Both the position numbers and the translations under genes were made by a program. This document shows, in pieces, positions 50,904 through 60,383 of a DNA stretch of 64,000 nt. Below the pieces are notes generated by a model. That model had not been told where the DNA came from and searched no databases. It saw nothing but the letters and a program-made list of their open reading frames with translations. Every line of letters begins with the position of its first letter. Position 1 is the stretch's first letter. This DNA comes from Marinobacter persicus. Lineage in GTDB: Bacteria; Pseudomonadota; Gammaproteobacteria; Pseudomonadales; Oleiphilaceae. The DNA is taken from NCBI RefSeq assembly GCF_900114155.1, contig NZ_FOSC01000001.1, forward strand, positions 248,001-312,000, given 5' to 3'.

Positions 50904-52120
50904 TGGAGCGCCTCTTCCGGAGTCTCTTCAACAAGATGACGGGCTTTCGAGAGCGCCGCCAACAGCTGTTTCAGCTGGTCAGTGGTGTGTGCCGCGCTCA
51001 GGGTCACCCGCAGGCGCGCCTGCCCCACCGGCACCGTGGGCGGACGAATAGCGGTGACCAGAAGGCCCTGCGCCTCCAGCGCCCGACTGAGTGCCAGGGC
51101 GGTATGGTTGTCTCCGATCATGATCGGCTGGATGGGTGTCTTCGAGGGCATCAACTCATACCCCAACCGCCCTGCTCCAGAGCGAAAATCGGCGATCAGT
51201 TGATTCAGATGTTCCCGGGGCGCGTCATCGGACTCTATCCGGTCCAGACTGGCACAGGTCGCCACGGCCAGCGCCGGCGGCATGGCGGTGGTATAGATGT
51301 AGGTGCGGGCCTTTTGCACCAGGTATTCGGTCAACCACTCCGGCCCGGCCACGAAAGCGCCACTGGTGCCCACGGCCTTGCCCAGGGTGCCGATCAGTAC
51401 CGGCACCTCCTCTTCAGACAACCCGGCCTCCAGCACACTCCCCCGCCCTTGTGGACCAAGCACACCAAGCCCGTGAGCATCGTCCACCACCAGCAAGGCA
51501 CCCTGCTCACGGCACACCCGGGCCAGCTCTCGTAACGGTGCAACATCGCCGTCCATGCTGAAAACGCCGTCGGTCACCACGACTTTATGGCCATCGGTGT
51601 TAGCCAACATGGTTTCCAGTGTGGCCACGTCGCCATGGGCGTACCGGCGCATTCGTGCGCGGCTGAGAATGCAGCCGTCGACAATCGAGGCATGATTCAG
51701 TTTGTCCGAAAACACGGTGTCGCCACGGCCAACCAGTGCCGAGATCACGCCCATGTTGGCCATGTAGCCGGTGGAGAAAAAAAGCGCGGAACTGCGTCGG
51801 GTAAACGCCGCCAGTCGCTCCTCCAACTGGTGGTGCGCTTCGTGGTGCCCACACACCAGATGCGAGGCCGCGCCGCCTAGCCCGGTTTCCGGCAAGGCCT
51901 GCTTAAGTGCCTCGATGTTCCCGGCGTCGTTGGCGAGGCCCAGGTAATCGTTGCTGCAGAACGACAACAATGGCTTTCCATCAGCGGTCAACTCCGGCTG
52001 CTGCGGACCGGACATGAGCCTGCGATGACGGTATAGGCCGTCTCGCTTTCGTTGTTCTATTTCTGCTGCAAAGTCGCGCATCTGTTTACCATCAACTGTA
52101 TAGATCTGGGCCTTTGCCAT
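50900..52120 (-). CDS. bioF: BioF, 8-amino-7-oxononanoate synthase
   Basis: 406 residues from the ATG at 52120 (MAKAQIYTVDGKQ). An ATG 13 codons later (52081, MRDFAAEIEQRKRDGLYRHR) fits the family start better, giving 393 residues. Longer frames run into RNA element copy 7. PLP motifs: SDKLNHASIVDG, VDDAHGLGVLG, and the Schiff-base Lys in GTLGKAVGTSGAF. BioF condenses pimeloyl thioester with alanine. There is no clear Shine-Dalgarno before either start. At 52120 the element's 3' arm ends only 7 nt upstream. Confidence 0.93.
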   Translation of the reverse strand: MAKAQIYTVDGKQMRDFAAEIEQRKRDGLYRHRRLMSGPQQPELTADGKPLLSFCSNDYLGLANDAGNIEALKQALPETGLGGAASHLVCGHHEAHHQLEERLAAFTRRSSALFFSTGYMANMGVISALVGRGDTVFSDKLNHASIVDGCILSRARMRRYAHGDVATLETMLANTDGHKVVVTDGVFSMDGDVAPLRELARVCREQGALLVVDDAHGLGVLGPQGRGSVLEAGLSEEEVPVLIGTLGKAVGTSGAFVAGPEWLTEYLVQKARTYIYTTAMPPALAVATCASLDRIESDDAPREHLNQLIADFRSGAGRLGYELMPSKTPIQPIMIGDNHTALALSRALEAQGLLVTAIRPPTVPVGQARLRVTLSAAHTTDQLKQLLAALSKARHLVEETPEEALQ

Positions 52121-52127
52121 GCTGAGC

Positions 52128-52237
52128 GCGGTGGATCGGGTAGGTCTTCCCGGGACACGCTCGAGACATCCGTGTGCGCTTAGCTTTCGCCATCCATGGC
52201 GAAAGATAGTCCCGGGAAGACCTACCCGATCCACCGC
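52128..52237 (-). ncRNA. TwoAYGGAY-like RNA element, copy 7
   Basis: Perfect 29-bp clamp stem (52128-52156 with 52209-52237). On the minus strand hairpin 1 is CTTTCGCC-ATGGAT-GGCGAAAG and hairpin 2 has loop ACGGAT closed by AC/GT. It is in sense with bioF and ends 7 nt before its upstream ATG, so it could mask the ribosome site. Confidence 0.75.
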
Positions 52238-52315
52238 TTAATTTAGGAGCATGTCCTGAACCAAGGAGCTGCCTCAAACACCACAAACAGGGAGGTAACT
52301 CGTGGCCAGATTGGC

Positions 52316-52421
52316 TGAAGGTCGGGGCATGCCTCCCGGGACTATAGAGCGCCATGGATGGCGCGACCTAAGCGCACACGGACGTCTTGAGCGTGTCTCG
52401 GGAGGCATGCCCCGACCTTCA
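52316..52421 (+). ncRNA. TwoAYGGAY-like RNA element, copy 8
   Basis: 27-bp clamp stem with one G-U type mismatch (52316-52342 with 52395-52421). Hairpin 1 is GCGCC-ATGGAT-GGCGC (52349-52364); hairpin 2 has loop ACGGAC (52378-52383) closed by AC/GT. It is antisense to the bio genes, the only copy clearly not in sense with a neighbour, and inverted relative to copy 7. Confidence 0.72.
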
Positions 52422-52449
52422 AGCCCTAACTCCCAAGCTCAAAACAAGG

Positions 52450-53508
52450 TCAGGCAGTCTCCCGAGTAGCGTCATAAAACAGGTGCCGGGTCGCCTCATA
52501 CTCCACGGCTTCGGCCAGCGCCTCTTCCTCCTGCTCTTCGCTGGCACACTGCTCCCGCTGCTCCGGCCGGATGCCCAGCTTGCGGAACAGCTGCATGTCC
52601 GCGTCCGCCTCGGGGTTTGAGGTGGTTAACAGCTTCTCGCCGTAGAAAATGGAGTTGGCACCGGCCATAAAACACAGCGCCTGCATCTGCTCGTTCATCT
52701 GCTCACGACCCGCCGACAGTCGCACGTGGGACTCGGGCATCATGATGCGAGCCACCGCAATCAGGCGCACGAAATCAAACGGGTCCAGGTCTTCCACGTC
52801 TTCCAGCGGTGTACCCTTCACCTTCACCAGCATGTTCACCGGCACGCTTTCCGGGTGCTGTGGCAGGTTCGCCAGTTCCACCAGCAGGCCCACGCGGTCA
52901 TCTTCTTCCTCGCCCATGCCCATGATGCCGCCGCAGCAGACTTTCATGCCCGCCTTGCGCACGTTATCGAGGGTGTCGAGACGGTCCTGATAGGTGCGGG
53001 TGGTGATGATGTGGCTGTAGTACTTCTCGGACGTGTCGAGGTTGTGGTTGTAGTAATCCAGGCCTGCCTCGGCCAGTTCCTCGGCCTGTTCTTCTTTCAG
53101 CATGCCCAGGGTCATGCAGGTTTCCAGGCCAAGGGACTTCACCTGCCGGATCATGTCCAGCACATAGGGCATGTCTTTTTTCGAAGGACTACGCCAGGCC
53201 GCGCCCATGCAGAAGCGGGACGCACCTTTTTCCCGGGCCGCGCGAGCCTCGCCCACCACTTTTTCGATCTCCAGCAGCTTTTCTTTCTCCAGATCGGTGT
53301 TGTAGTGACCACTCTGGGGGCAATACTTGCAGTCTTCCGGGCAGGCGCCGGTTTTGATCGACAGCAGCGTGCTGACCTGCACCTCGTTTGGATCAAAATG
53401 CTCCCGGTGTACAGTCTGGGCGCGGAACAGAAGATCATTGAAGGGCAGGTTGAAGAGTTCCCGGGCTTCCTTGAGCGTCCAGTCGTGACGCAGTGCGGTG
53501 GCGGTCAT
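52450..53508 (-). CDS. bioB: BioB, biotin synthase
   Basis: 352 residues. The radical SAM motif is CPEDCKYC with Cys56, Cys60 and Cys63. CMGAAWRSP and [10 protein letters not shown] carry further conserved Cys residues, and the Arg of RLSAGREQM is the ligand region of the 2Fe-2S sulfur donor cluster. BioB inserts sulfur into dethiobiotin. The C-terminal tail is acidic ([19 protein letters not shown]). It is the first bio gene, reading away from comF, with BirA-like operators in its promoter. Confidence 0.97.
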   Translation of the reverse strand: MTATALRHDWTLKEARELFNLPFNDLLFRAQTVHREHFDPNEVQVSTLLSIKTGACPEDCKYCPQSGHYNTDLEKEKLLEIEKVVGEARAAREKGASRFCMGAAWRSPSKKDMPYVLDMIRQVKSLGLETCMTLGMLKEEQAEELAEAGLDYYNHNLDTSEKYYSHIITTRTYQDRLDTLDNVRKAGMKVCCGGIMGMGEEEDDRVGLLVELANLPQHPESVPVNMLVKVKGTPLEDVEDLDPFDFVRLIAVARIMMPESHVRLSAGREQMNEQMQALCFMAGANSIFYGEKLLTTSNPEADADMQLFRKLGIRPEQREQCASEEQEEEALAEAVEYEATRHLFYDATRETA

Positions 53509-53517
53509 GGCAAAGTC

Positions 53518-53549
53518 CTGTTAACCTTTTTGGGTTATTTGGTTTACGG
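53518..53549. promoter_or_regulatory. BirA-type operator, proximal to bioB
   Basis: CTGTTAACC - 14 nt - GGTTTACGG. This matches the BirA consensus TTGTAAACC-N14/15-GGTTTACAA at most positions and has the right spacing. It lies 10 nt from the bioB ATG, downstream of the likely -10. Confidence 0.7.
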
Positions 53550-53559
53550 ATAAACCGCG

Positions 53560-53587
53560 ATGATAAAGGGACTGCACCCGCTGTCAA
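53560..53587 (-). promoter_or_regulatory. bioB promoter
   Basis: On the minus strand: a perfect -35 TTGACA (53582-53587), 16 nt spacer, and -10 TATCAT (53560-53565, 5/6). The -35 lies inside the distal BirA-like box and the proximal box follows the -10, so BirA binding should block it. Confidence 0.65.
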
Positions 53588-53612
53588 CCTTATTCAGCCT
53601 AAAGGTTAACAG
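53581..53612. promoter_or_regulatory. BirA-type operator, distal to bioB and adjacent to comF
   Basis: CTGTCAACC - 14 nt - GGTTAACAG, the same half-sites and spacing as the proximal box. It covers the bioB -35 and ends 7 nt before the comF ATG, so comF may also respond to biotin. Confidence 0.65.
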
Positions 53613-53619
53613 CAGAAAT

Positions 53620-54300
53620 ATGAACAACTCCGATGGCGGCCGGTGCGTGGCCTGCCTGACCAGTCACGCCCGGCACGGACTGTGTCCGGCGTGTCGCGCC
53701 GATCTGCCTGTGAACCGCTGGCACTGCCATGCCTGCGCCTTACCGCTGCCCTTCGCACTGCCCGCTGGGTTGTGTGGCGAATGCCAGGCAACGCCCCCGC
53801 CGTTCTCCCGTGCCATTATCCCGTGGCGTTATCAGTTTCCCATTGACGGCATGATTGGCCGGTACAAGTACCACGGCCAGCGACAATTCATACGGCCACT
53901 GCTGGCGGAATTCGGCGAACTCATCGAGCAACAGATCCCCGCCGAGGACCGGCCGGATTGGCTGGTGCCCGCCCCCATGCACTGGTCACGACGATGGCAG
54001 CGCGGCTTCAATCAGGCAGCCGACATTGCCGAGTGTCTGTCCTCGCACCTGGATATTCCTCTGGATTCCGGGCTGATTTACCGTTGCAGGCAAGTCCAGG
54101 CGCAACGGGGGCTGAACCGGGCCACCCGGCTGGCCAACCTGCAGGGGGTATTCCAGGTTCGCGGGACGGTACCAGAGAGAATCGCGCTGGTGGACGACGT
54201 AGTGACTACCGGGGCAACCGCCAAAACCCTCGCCCGCCACCTGCTGGACGCCGGTGCCCGGGAAGTGCAGCTGTGGGCACTGGCCCGAACGCCAGGCTGA
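53620..54300 (+). CDS. comF: ComF-family phosphoribosyltransferase-like protein
   Basis: 226 residues from the ATG at 53620. A longer frame runs into the operator region. N-terminal zinc-ribbon pairs CVAC, CPAC, CHAC and CGEC precede the phosphoribosyltransferase fold with the PRPP loop RIALVDDVVTTGATAKTLARHL. The family is linked to DNA uptake in competent bacteria, though in many it has no proven role. In E. coli the homologue (gntX) sits beside bioH, which is not found here. Confidence 0.88.
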   Translation: MNNSDGGRCVACLTSHARHGLCPACRADLPVNRWHCHACALPLPFALPAGLCGECQATPPPFSRAIIPWRYQFPIDGMIGRYKYHGQRQFIRPLLAEFGELIEQQIPAEDRPDWLVPAPMHWSRRWQRGFNQAADIAECLSSHLDIPLDSGLIYRCRQVQAQRGLNRATRLANLQGVFQVRGTVPERIALVDDVVTTGATAKTLARHLLDAGAREVQLWALARTPG

Positions 54301-54372
54301 GTCTCTGGTGCAAGCAAGAGACATGACCCACCTTGCCCATAACCGGTATACTTGCGCCACACCAAGCAAGCC

Positions 54373-55401
54373 ATGGATTCTATGTCCGATCAACCAGTAA
54401 ACCTGACCACCTCCAGCCACCCTTACGATGCGCTGACGCCTGACCTGATTCTGGACGCCCTGGAAGCGGCCGGTTTTGTCATCAACGGCAGGCTATTCGC
54501 GCTCAACAGTTACGAAAACCGGGTTTACCAGGTGGGCGTGGAGGATCAGCCGCCGGTCATTGCCAAGTTCTACCGGCCTGGTCGCTGGTCCGAAGCCGCC
54601 ATTCAGGAAGAACACCAGTTCACGCTGGAACTGCAGGAAGCCGGCATTCCGGTGGTGGCACCGCTGATTCTGGCCAACGGAAAATCCCTGGGTGAACACG
54701 GTGGTTTCCGTTTCGCTGTGTTTCAGCAACGGGGCGGCCAGGCACCGGACACCAGTGTCACCGACACCCTCTACCGACTGGGCCAGTGGCTGGGCCAGAT
54801 GCACAACATCGGCGAACTGAGGCCCTTTGAGCACAGGCCCGCCTTTGACCTGATCACCGGCATTGAACAGCACAACCGGTTTCTGGTCGAAGACGGCTGG
54901 GTGCCCGACGATCTGCGCCCGGCCTGGGACAGCCTGATTCCCGATTTATTGGCCGCCTGCCGGGCCCGGGTAGATGATGCCGGCCCGGTTAACACCCTGC
55001 GCATTCATGGCGACTGTCACGCTGGCAATATTCTGTGCCGGGATGAACAGATGCTGTTCGTGGACCTGGATGACTGTCGCACCGGCCCTGCCATTCAGGA
55101 CATGTGGCTGCTGCTGAATGGCGAAGCCGCAGAAAGAGGCGCCCAGCTCGGTGAACTGCTGGAAGGCTACGAGATGTTCCGGGATTTCAACCGGCGGGAG
55201 CGGCACCTGATAGAACCCCTGCGCTGTTACCGCCAACTGTCCCATTGTGCCTGGCTGGCCCGGCGCTGGGACGATCCGGCCTTTCCCCGGTTCTTCCCAT
55301 GGTTCGGGCAGCCCCGCTTCTGGTCGGACCAGATACTATCGTTGCGGGAACAACTGGCGGCACTGCAGGAACCGGCCATCAGCCTGCCCGGGCAATTCTG
55401 A
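54373..55401 (+). CDS. srkA: SrkA (YihE)-family stress response kinase
   Basis: 342 residues from the ATG at 54373 (54382 is also possible). It belongs to the aminoglycoside-phosphotransferase-like kinase fold. The catalytic loop is RIHGDCHAGNILCRDE with the base Asp in HGD, and the metal-binding motif is MLFVDLDDCRTGPAIQDMW. The N-terminal FALNSYENRVYQVGVEDQPPVIAKFYRPGRWSEAAIQEEH is diagnostic for YihE. SrkA is a Ser/Thr kinase reported to counter stress-induced cell death in E. coli. Confidence 0.93.
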   Translation: MDSMSDQPVNLTTSSHPYDALTPDLILDALEAAGFVINGRLFALNSYENRVYQVGVEDQPPVIAKFYRPGRWSEAAIQEEHQFTLELQEAGIPVVAPLILANGKSLGEHGGFRFAVFQQRGGQAPDTSVTDTLYRLGQWLGQMHNIGELRPFEHRPAFDLITGIEQHNRFLVEDGWVPDDLRPAWDSLIPDLLAACRARVDDAGPVNTLRIHGDCHAGNILCRDEQMLFVDLDDCRTGPAIQDMWLLLNGEAAERGAQLGELLEGYEMFRDFNRRERHLIEPLRCYRQLSHCAWLARRWDDPAFPRFFPWFGQPRFWSDQILSLREQLAALQEPAISLPGQF

Positions 55402-55422
55402 TCGTTTGTTGAAGAGGTAAGC

Positions 55423-55791
55423 ATGAGCACAGAAAAACGTTATTCGGTTGGCGCACTGATCATTACTGCCGTGGCCGCCATTATCGGCACGGTATTGGTG
55501 CTCGAAGCCAGTGGTCGCATCGACCATTCGGAAAACAAGGACCAGGTACCGGTCGGCGAGTTCGAAGCGATTCACGTCAAGCCCGGCGAGGAGTTCCGCA
55601 TGTCTCGCAAACCTTCCGAGCTGCACGCCGCCTGCGTGGACGGTTATCTGGCCATTGCCGCCGATGTCGACCCTTCGTTCCGGGGTATCCTGGTGGATTA
55701 CAAGAACCGAGGTGTGCGCTGTGCCCGGCCCTCCCCGCTTGACCGGGATCCGGCCACTCCGGAGGCCGTCGAGGTGCCTGATGAGCAGTAG
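55423..55791 (+). CDS. Membrane-anchored protein of unknown function
   Basis: 122 residues with a good AAGAGGT site. One N-terminal membrane helix (about 8-28, VGALIITAVAAIIGTVLVLEA) is followed by a small soluble domain of about 90 residues with two Cys (AACVDGY and VRCARPS), which could form a disulfide if periplasmic. The Pro/Asp-rich C-terminus overlaps the cmoA start by 11 nt. I do not recognise a family. Its place between srkA and cmoA suggests cotranscription, not a shared role. Confidence 0.75.
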   Translation: MSTEKRYSVGALIITAVAAIIGTVLVLEASGRIDHSENKDQVPVGEFEAIHVKPGEEFRMSRKPSELHAACVDGYLAIAADVDPSFRGILVDYKNRGVRCARPSPLDRDPATPEAVEVPDEQ

Positions 55792-56539
55792 CAAACACCC
55801 GGCGCCGGAACAGGTCACCGACCGGCTGTTTGCCACCGAGCGCAACCCCGAGGATTTCCGCTTCGATGCCTCGGTGGCGAGGGTCTTCCCGGACATGATC
55901 CGACGATCGGTACCCGGTTACACCACGATTATCCCGATGATCGAGGTGATTACCGAACAATATGTGCAGCCCGGCTCCCACTGTTACGACCTGGGCTGCT
56001 CTCTGGGCGCTTCCACCCTTGCCATGCGCCATGGCATTCCCCACACCGACTGCACCCTGGTCGGGGTGGATAACTCCAGTGCCATGATCGAGCGGTGCGA
56101 GCACTATGTGGCGCTGGATGATCACGATCTGCCGGTACAGCTGCGCTGCGAGGACATCCTCTACACCGAGCTGAGCAACGCGTCGGTCACCACACTGAAT
56201 TACACCCTGCAATTCGTGCCACCCGAACAGCGCCTGCCGCTACTCACCCGGATTGCCGATGCCACCCTGCCTGGCGGAGCCCTGATCCTGTCCGAAAAAA
56301 TCCGTTTTGAGTCGGAGGCCGAGCAGGACATTCAGACCCGTCTGCACCACGAATTCAAACGCGCCAATGGCTATTCCGATCTGGAAATCAGCCAGAAACG
56401 GGCCGCCATCGAAAAAGTGCTGATACCCGAGACACTGCATACCCACAAGGCACGCCTGCAAGACGCCGGGTTTGACCAGGTTCTGGTTTGGTATCAGTGC
56501 TTTAACTTTGTTTCCATACTCGCTATCAAAACCCCTTAA
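55781..56539 (+). CDS. cmoA: CmoA, carboxy-S-adenosylmethionine synthase
   Basis: 252 residues from the ATG at 55781, preceded by GAGGTG. A much longer open frame upstream is the out-of-frame shadow of the previous gene. SAM motif I reads CYDLGCSLGASTLAMRHGI. Conserved family segments include FDASVARVFPDMIRRSVPGYTTIIPMI and LNYTLQFVPPEQR. CmoA turns SAM and prephenate into carboxy-SAM, used by CmoB. It lies 21 nt before cmoB. Confidence 0.95.
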   Translation: MSSSKHPAPEQVTDRLFATERNPEDFRFDASVARVFPDMIRRSVPGYTTIIPMIEVITEQYVQPGSHCYDLGCSLGASTLAMRHGIPHTDCTLVGVDNSSAMIERCEHYVALDDHDLPVQLRCEDILYTELSNASVTTLNYTLQFVPPEQRLPLLTRIADATLPGGALILSEKIRFESEAEQDIQTRLHHEFKRANGYSDLEISQKRAAIEKVLIPETLHTHKARLQDAGFDQVLVWYQCFNFVSILAIKTP

Positions 56540-56560
56540 CCCCGGACTCTGGTATTTCCC

Positions 56561-57553
56561 ATGGCATCGTTTGACTGGCAGACCCATTTCAACCCGGTTC
56601 TGGATTATCTGCGACAGGCCGGGCGCGAACAATGGGCCGGATTACTCAGACAGCAGTTGATTCAGAAATTCGAGGAACGCCCCCATGGCGACCTTCCCCG
56701 CTGGCTTGGCGCCCTGGACCAATTACCGGCGATCACCGGGGTCGAGGCCGACCTCAACGCCAGCGCGGTTACCCTGAATACCACCCGGGACCTTCCGGAA
56801 AAGGACCGGACAGAACTGGAAGCGGGCCTGCGCGGGCTGATGCCCTGGCGCAAGGGTCCCTTTGATTTCTTTGGTACCCACATAGACACCGAGTGGCGCT
56901 CGGACTGGAAGTGGGACCGGGTGGCACCCCACCTGGCCAACCTTGCAGGGCGCACCATCCTGGATGTGGGCTGCGGTTCGGGCTACCACTGCTGGCGCAT
57001 GGCCGGCGCCGGTGCGGCGCGGGTGATCGGCATTGATCCCGGGCTGCTGTTCCTGTTTCAGTTTCTGGCGGTGAAAGGTTATCTGGGGGAGGTGCCGGTG
57101 GATCTGCTGCCGGTGCGTATGGAAGACCTGCCGGATCAGCTGGAATTATTCGACACCACCTTCTCCATGGGCGTGCTCTACCACCGCCGCTCACCACTCG
57201 ACCACTTGCTGGAGCTGAAGGGTACCTTGCGCCGGGGTGGTGAGCTGGTACTGGAAACCCTGGTGGTGGACGGCCCGGAAGGCTACAGCCTGATGCCGGA
57301 AGACCGTTACGGGCAGATGCGTAATGTCTGGTTCCTGCCCAGTTGTCCCACCCTGCTGCGCTGGCTCGACCGGACCGGTTTTCGCAACGCCCGGGTGGTG
57401 GATGTCAGCGATACCAGCACCGATGAACAACGCAGCACTGACTGGATGCGTTTCAACTCCCTGAAAGATTTCCTGGACCCGCACGACCCGTCCAAGACCA
57501 TCGAAGGCTACCCTGGCCCCAAACGCGCCACGATCATTGCCGAAAAGCCCTGA
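56561..57553 (+). CDS. cmoB: CmoB, tRNA U34 carboxymethyltransferase
   Basis: 330 residues. The family pattern [26 protein letters not shown] (here [12 protein letters not shown]) precedes SAM motif [28 protein letters not shown]. Also present are [16 protein letters not shown] and the end [15 protein letters not shown]. CmoB uses carboxy-SAM to make cmo5U34 in tRNAs that read several codon families. It is followed by a bidirectional terminator. Confidence 0.97.
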   Translation: MASFDWQTHFNPVLDYLRQAGREQWAGLLRQQLIQKFEERPHGDLPRWLGALDQLPAITGVEADLNASAVTLNTTRDLPEKDRTELEAGLRGLMPWRKGPFDFFGTHIDTEWRSDWKWDRVAPHLANLAGRTILDVGCGSGYHCWRMAGAGAARVIGIDPGLLFLFQFLAVKGYLGEVPVDLLPVRMEDLPDQLELFDTTFSMGVLYHRRSPLDHLLELKGTLRRGGELVLETLVVDGPEGYSLMPEDRYGQMRNVWFLPSCPTLLRWLDRTGFRNARVVDVSDTSTDEQRSTDWMRFNSLKDFLDPHDPSKTIEGYPGPKRATIIAEKP

Positions 57554-57576
57554 TTCCGCCCCGCGGCCTCAGGCAT

Positions 57577-57616
57577 AAAAAAACCGCCCGAAGCCTTTGC
57601 TGCGGGCGGTTTTTTG
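57577..57616. terminator. Bidirectional terminator between cmoB and purA
   Basis: ACCGCCCG (57583-57590) and CGGGCGGT (57603-57610) form the stem, with seven A on the left and a T6 run on the right. So it works for cmoB (plus) and purA (minus). Confidence 0.88.
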
Positions 57617-57635
57617 TTCTGGACAGAGTGCGGCC

Positions 57636-58976
<1,341 letters not shown>

Positions 58977-59006
58977 TTAGCGAAAATAAAACTGTAACCA
59001 CCGGGC

Positions 59007-60191
59007 TTACTCGCCCAGCGTCTCGACAACCCATTTACCGTCCCGCTTGACCAGCTGACGGTCGCAGCCGCGCGCTGCGGGATCAGCATTGGCGTCTTCC
59101 GGCAGGGCGCGGACCACGGTCTCGGTCATCCGCAGGCCCGCGATCACGCCTTCAAGCGCCGGGTCGGCGTCGGCCGGTGCCCAGATGGCGCCGCTCCGGT
59201 TGTAGGCGCGCTGACCCAGGGCCACCAGGGCCCGAATATCCAGGCTGAAACCGGTAGCCGGGCGGGCCCGACCAAAATCACTGCCGATGGCATCATAACG
59301 ACCGCCCTTGGCAACGGAGTCGCCGTGTCCGGGCACATAAGCAGCGAACACCAGCCCGGTATGGTAGTTGTAGCCGCGCAACTCACAGAAATCGAAACCC
59401 AGGCTCACCTCCGGATAGCTCTCCTGCAGCATATCCACCACACGGGCCAACTGTTCCAGCGCGGCGTCCAGCGCCGGTGAGGCGCCACCGAGGATCTGGC
59501 GGGCGGCTTCCAGCGCTTCAACACCGCCATTCACCCGGGCCAGTTCGCGTAATCGGGCACCGGCGGAACCGGGTGCGCAGTCGCCCAGCAACTGGTCCAG
59601 TTCGGGCACGGATTTCCGGGCCATGGCGTCGAAAACAGCCGCCTCGGTGTCGCGGTCGAATCCGGCCTCGGCCACCAGGCTTTCATAAATCGACACATGG
59701 GCCAGGTCCAGATGCACCCGGGGCAGACCGGCCACCCGCAGGGTCTCCAGCATCAGGCTGATCACTTCCAGATCCGCGGATTCGGAGGCACTGCCAAACA
59801 GCTCACAACCCGCCTGAATCGGTGTACGACCGGTCAGCATGTGTTGTGGCCGGGTATGCAGCACGTGCCCGGCATAGCACAGGCGGGTAATCCCCTCTTC
59901 ACCCAGGGTATGGGCATCAATGCGGGCCGCCTGCGGGGTCATGTCCGCGCGCACGCCCATCATCCTTCCCGTAAGCTGATCGGTCAGCTTGAAGGTTTGC
60001 AGCTCCAGGTCGTGGCCGGTGCCGGTGAACAGTGATTCCAGGTACTCGATCAGCGGCGGGATTACCAGCTGGTAGCCCCAGCGCTGGCAGGTGTCCATTA
60101 CATCCCGGCGCAGGGATTCTATCTGCCCGGCCAGTGGCGGCAGAATATCCTCCACCCCGTCAGGCAGTAACCAGCGATCAGATACAGTCAT
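59007..60191 (-). CDS. hisZ: HisZ, ATP phosphoribosyltransferase regulatory subunit
   Basis: 394 residues, a histidyl-tRNA synthetase-like fold without an anticodon-binding domain. The start WLLPDGVEDILPPLAGQIESLRRDVMDTCQRWGYQLVIPPLIEYLESLFTGTG and GRPATGFSLDIRAL are typical. HisZ is needed with a short HisG for the first step of histidine synthesis. Its presence predicts a short-form hisG elsewhere. The placement between hflC and purA is standard in related genera. Confidence 0.95.
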   Translation of the reverse strand: MTVSDRWLLPDGVEDILPPLAGQIESLRRDVMDTCQRWGYQLVIPPLIEYLESLFTGTGHDLELQTFKLTDQLTGRMMGVRADMTPQAARIDAHTLGEEGITRLCYAGHVLHTRPQHMLTGRTPIQAGCELFGSASESADLEVISLMLETLRVAGLPRVHLDLAHVSIYESLVAEAGFDRDTEAAVFDAMARKSVPELDQLLGDCAPGSAGARLRELARVNGGVEALEAARQILGGASPALDAALEQLARVVDMLQESYPEVSLGFDFCELRGYNYHTGLVFAAYVPGHGDSVAKGGRYDAIGSDFGRARPATGFSLDIRALVALGQRAYNRSGAIWAPADADPALEGVIAGLRMTETVVRALPEDANADPAARGCDRQLVKRDGKWVVETLGE

Positions 60192-60330
60192 GAGATTCGG
60201 TTGTCCGTTGTTCCCTGACTGGCACAGAGCCAGGGGAATGACTCAGGATTTAAGGAGCCGTGTCGGCTTCTTGCGCCGGATGCGAAAACCCGACACAAAA
60301 CCGGCAAAATTCTACACCGTTGGCGCACAC

Positions 60331-60364
60331 AAAAAAACCGGAATGCCGAAGCATTCCGGTTTTG
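60331..60364 (-). terminator. Intrinsic terminator after hflC
   Basis: ACCGGAATGC (60337-60346), loop CGAA, GCATTCCGGT (60351-60360). On the minus strand a T7 run follows, and on the plus strand TTTT. It separates hfq-hflXKC from hisZ-purA. Confidence 0.9.
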
Positions 60365-60383
60365 GTGTCACCCTGACCGCTAA

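Larger units (their letters stand above)
52121..52449. other. bioB-bioF intergenic region
   Basis: About 330 nt without a gene inside the biotin cluster, mostly filled by RNA element copies 7 and 8. Between them (52238-52315) is about 78 nt of ordinary sequence with no ORF or promoter I can support. Confidence 0.6.
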
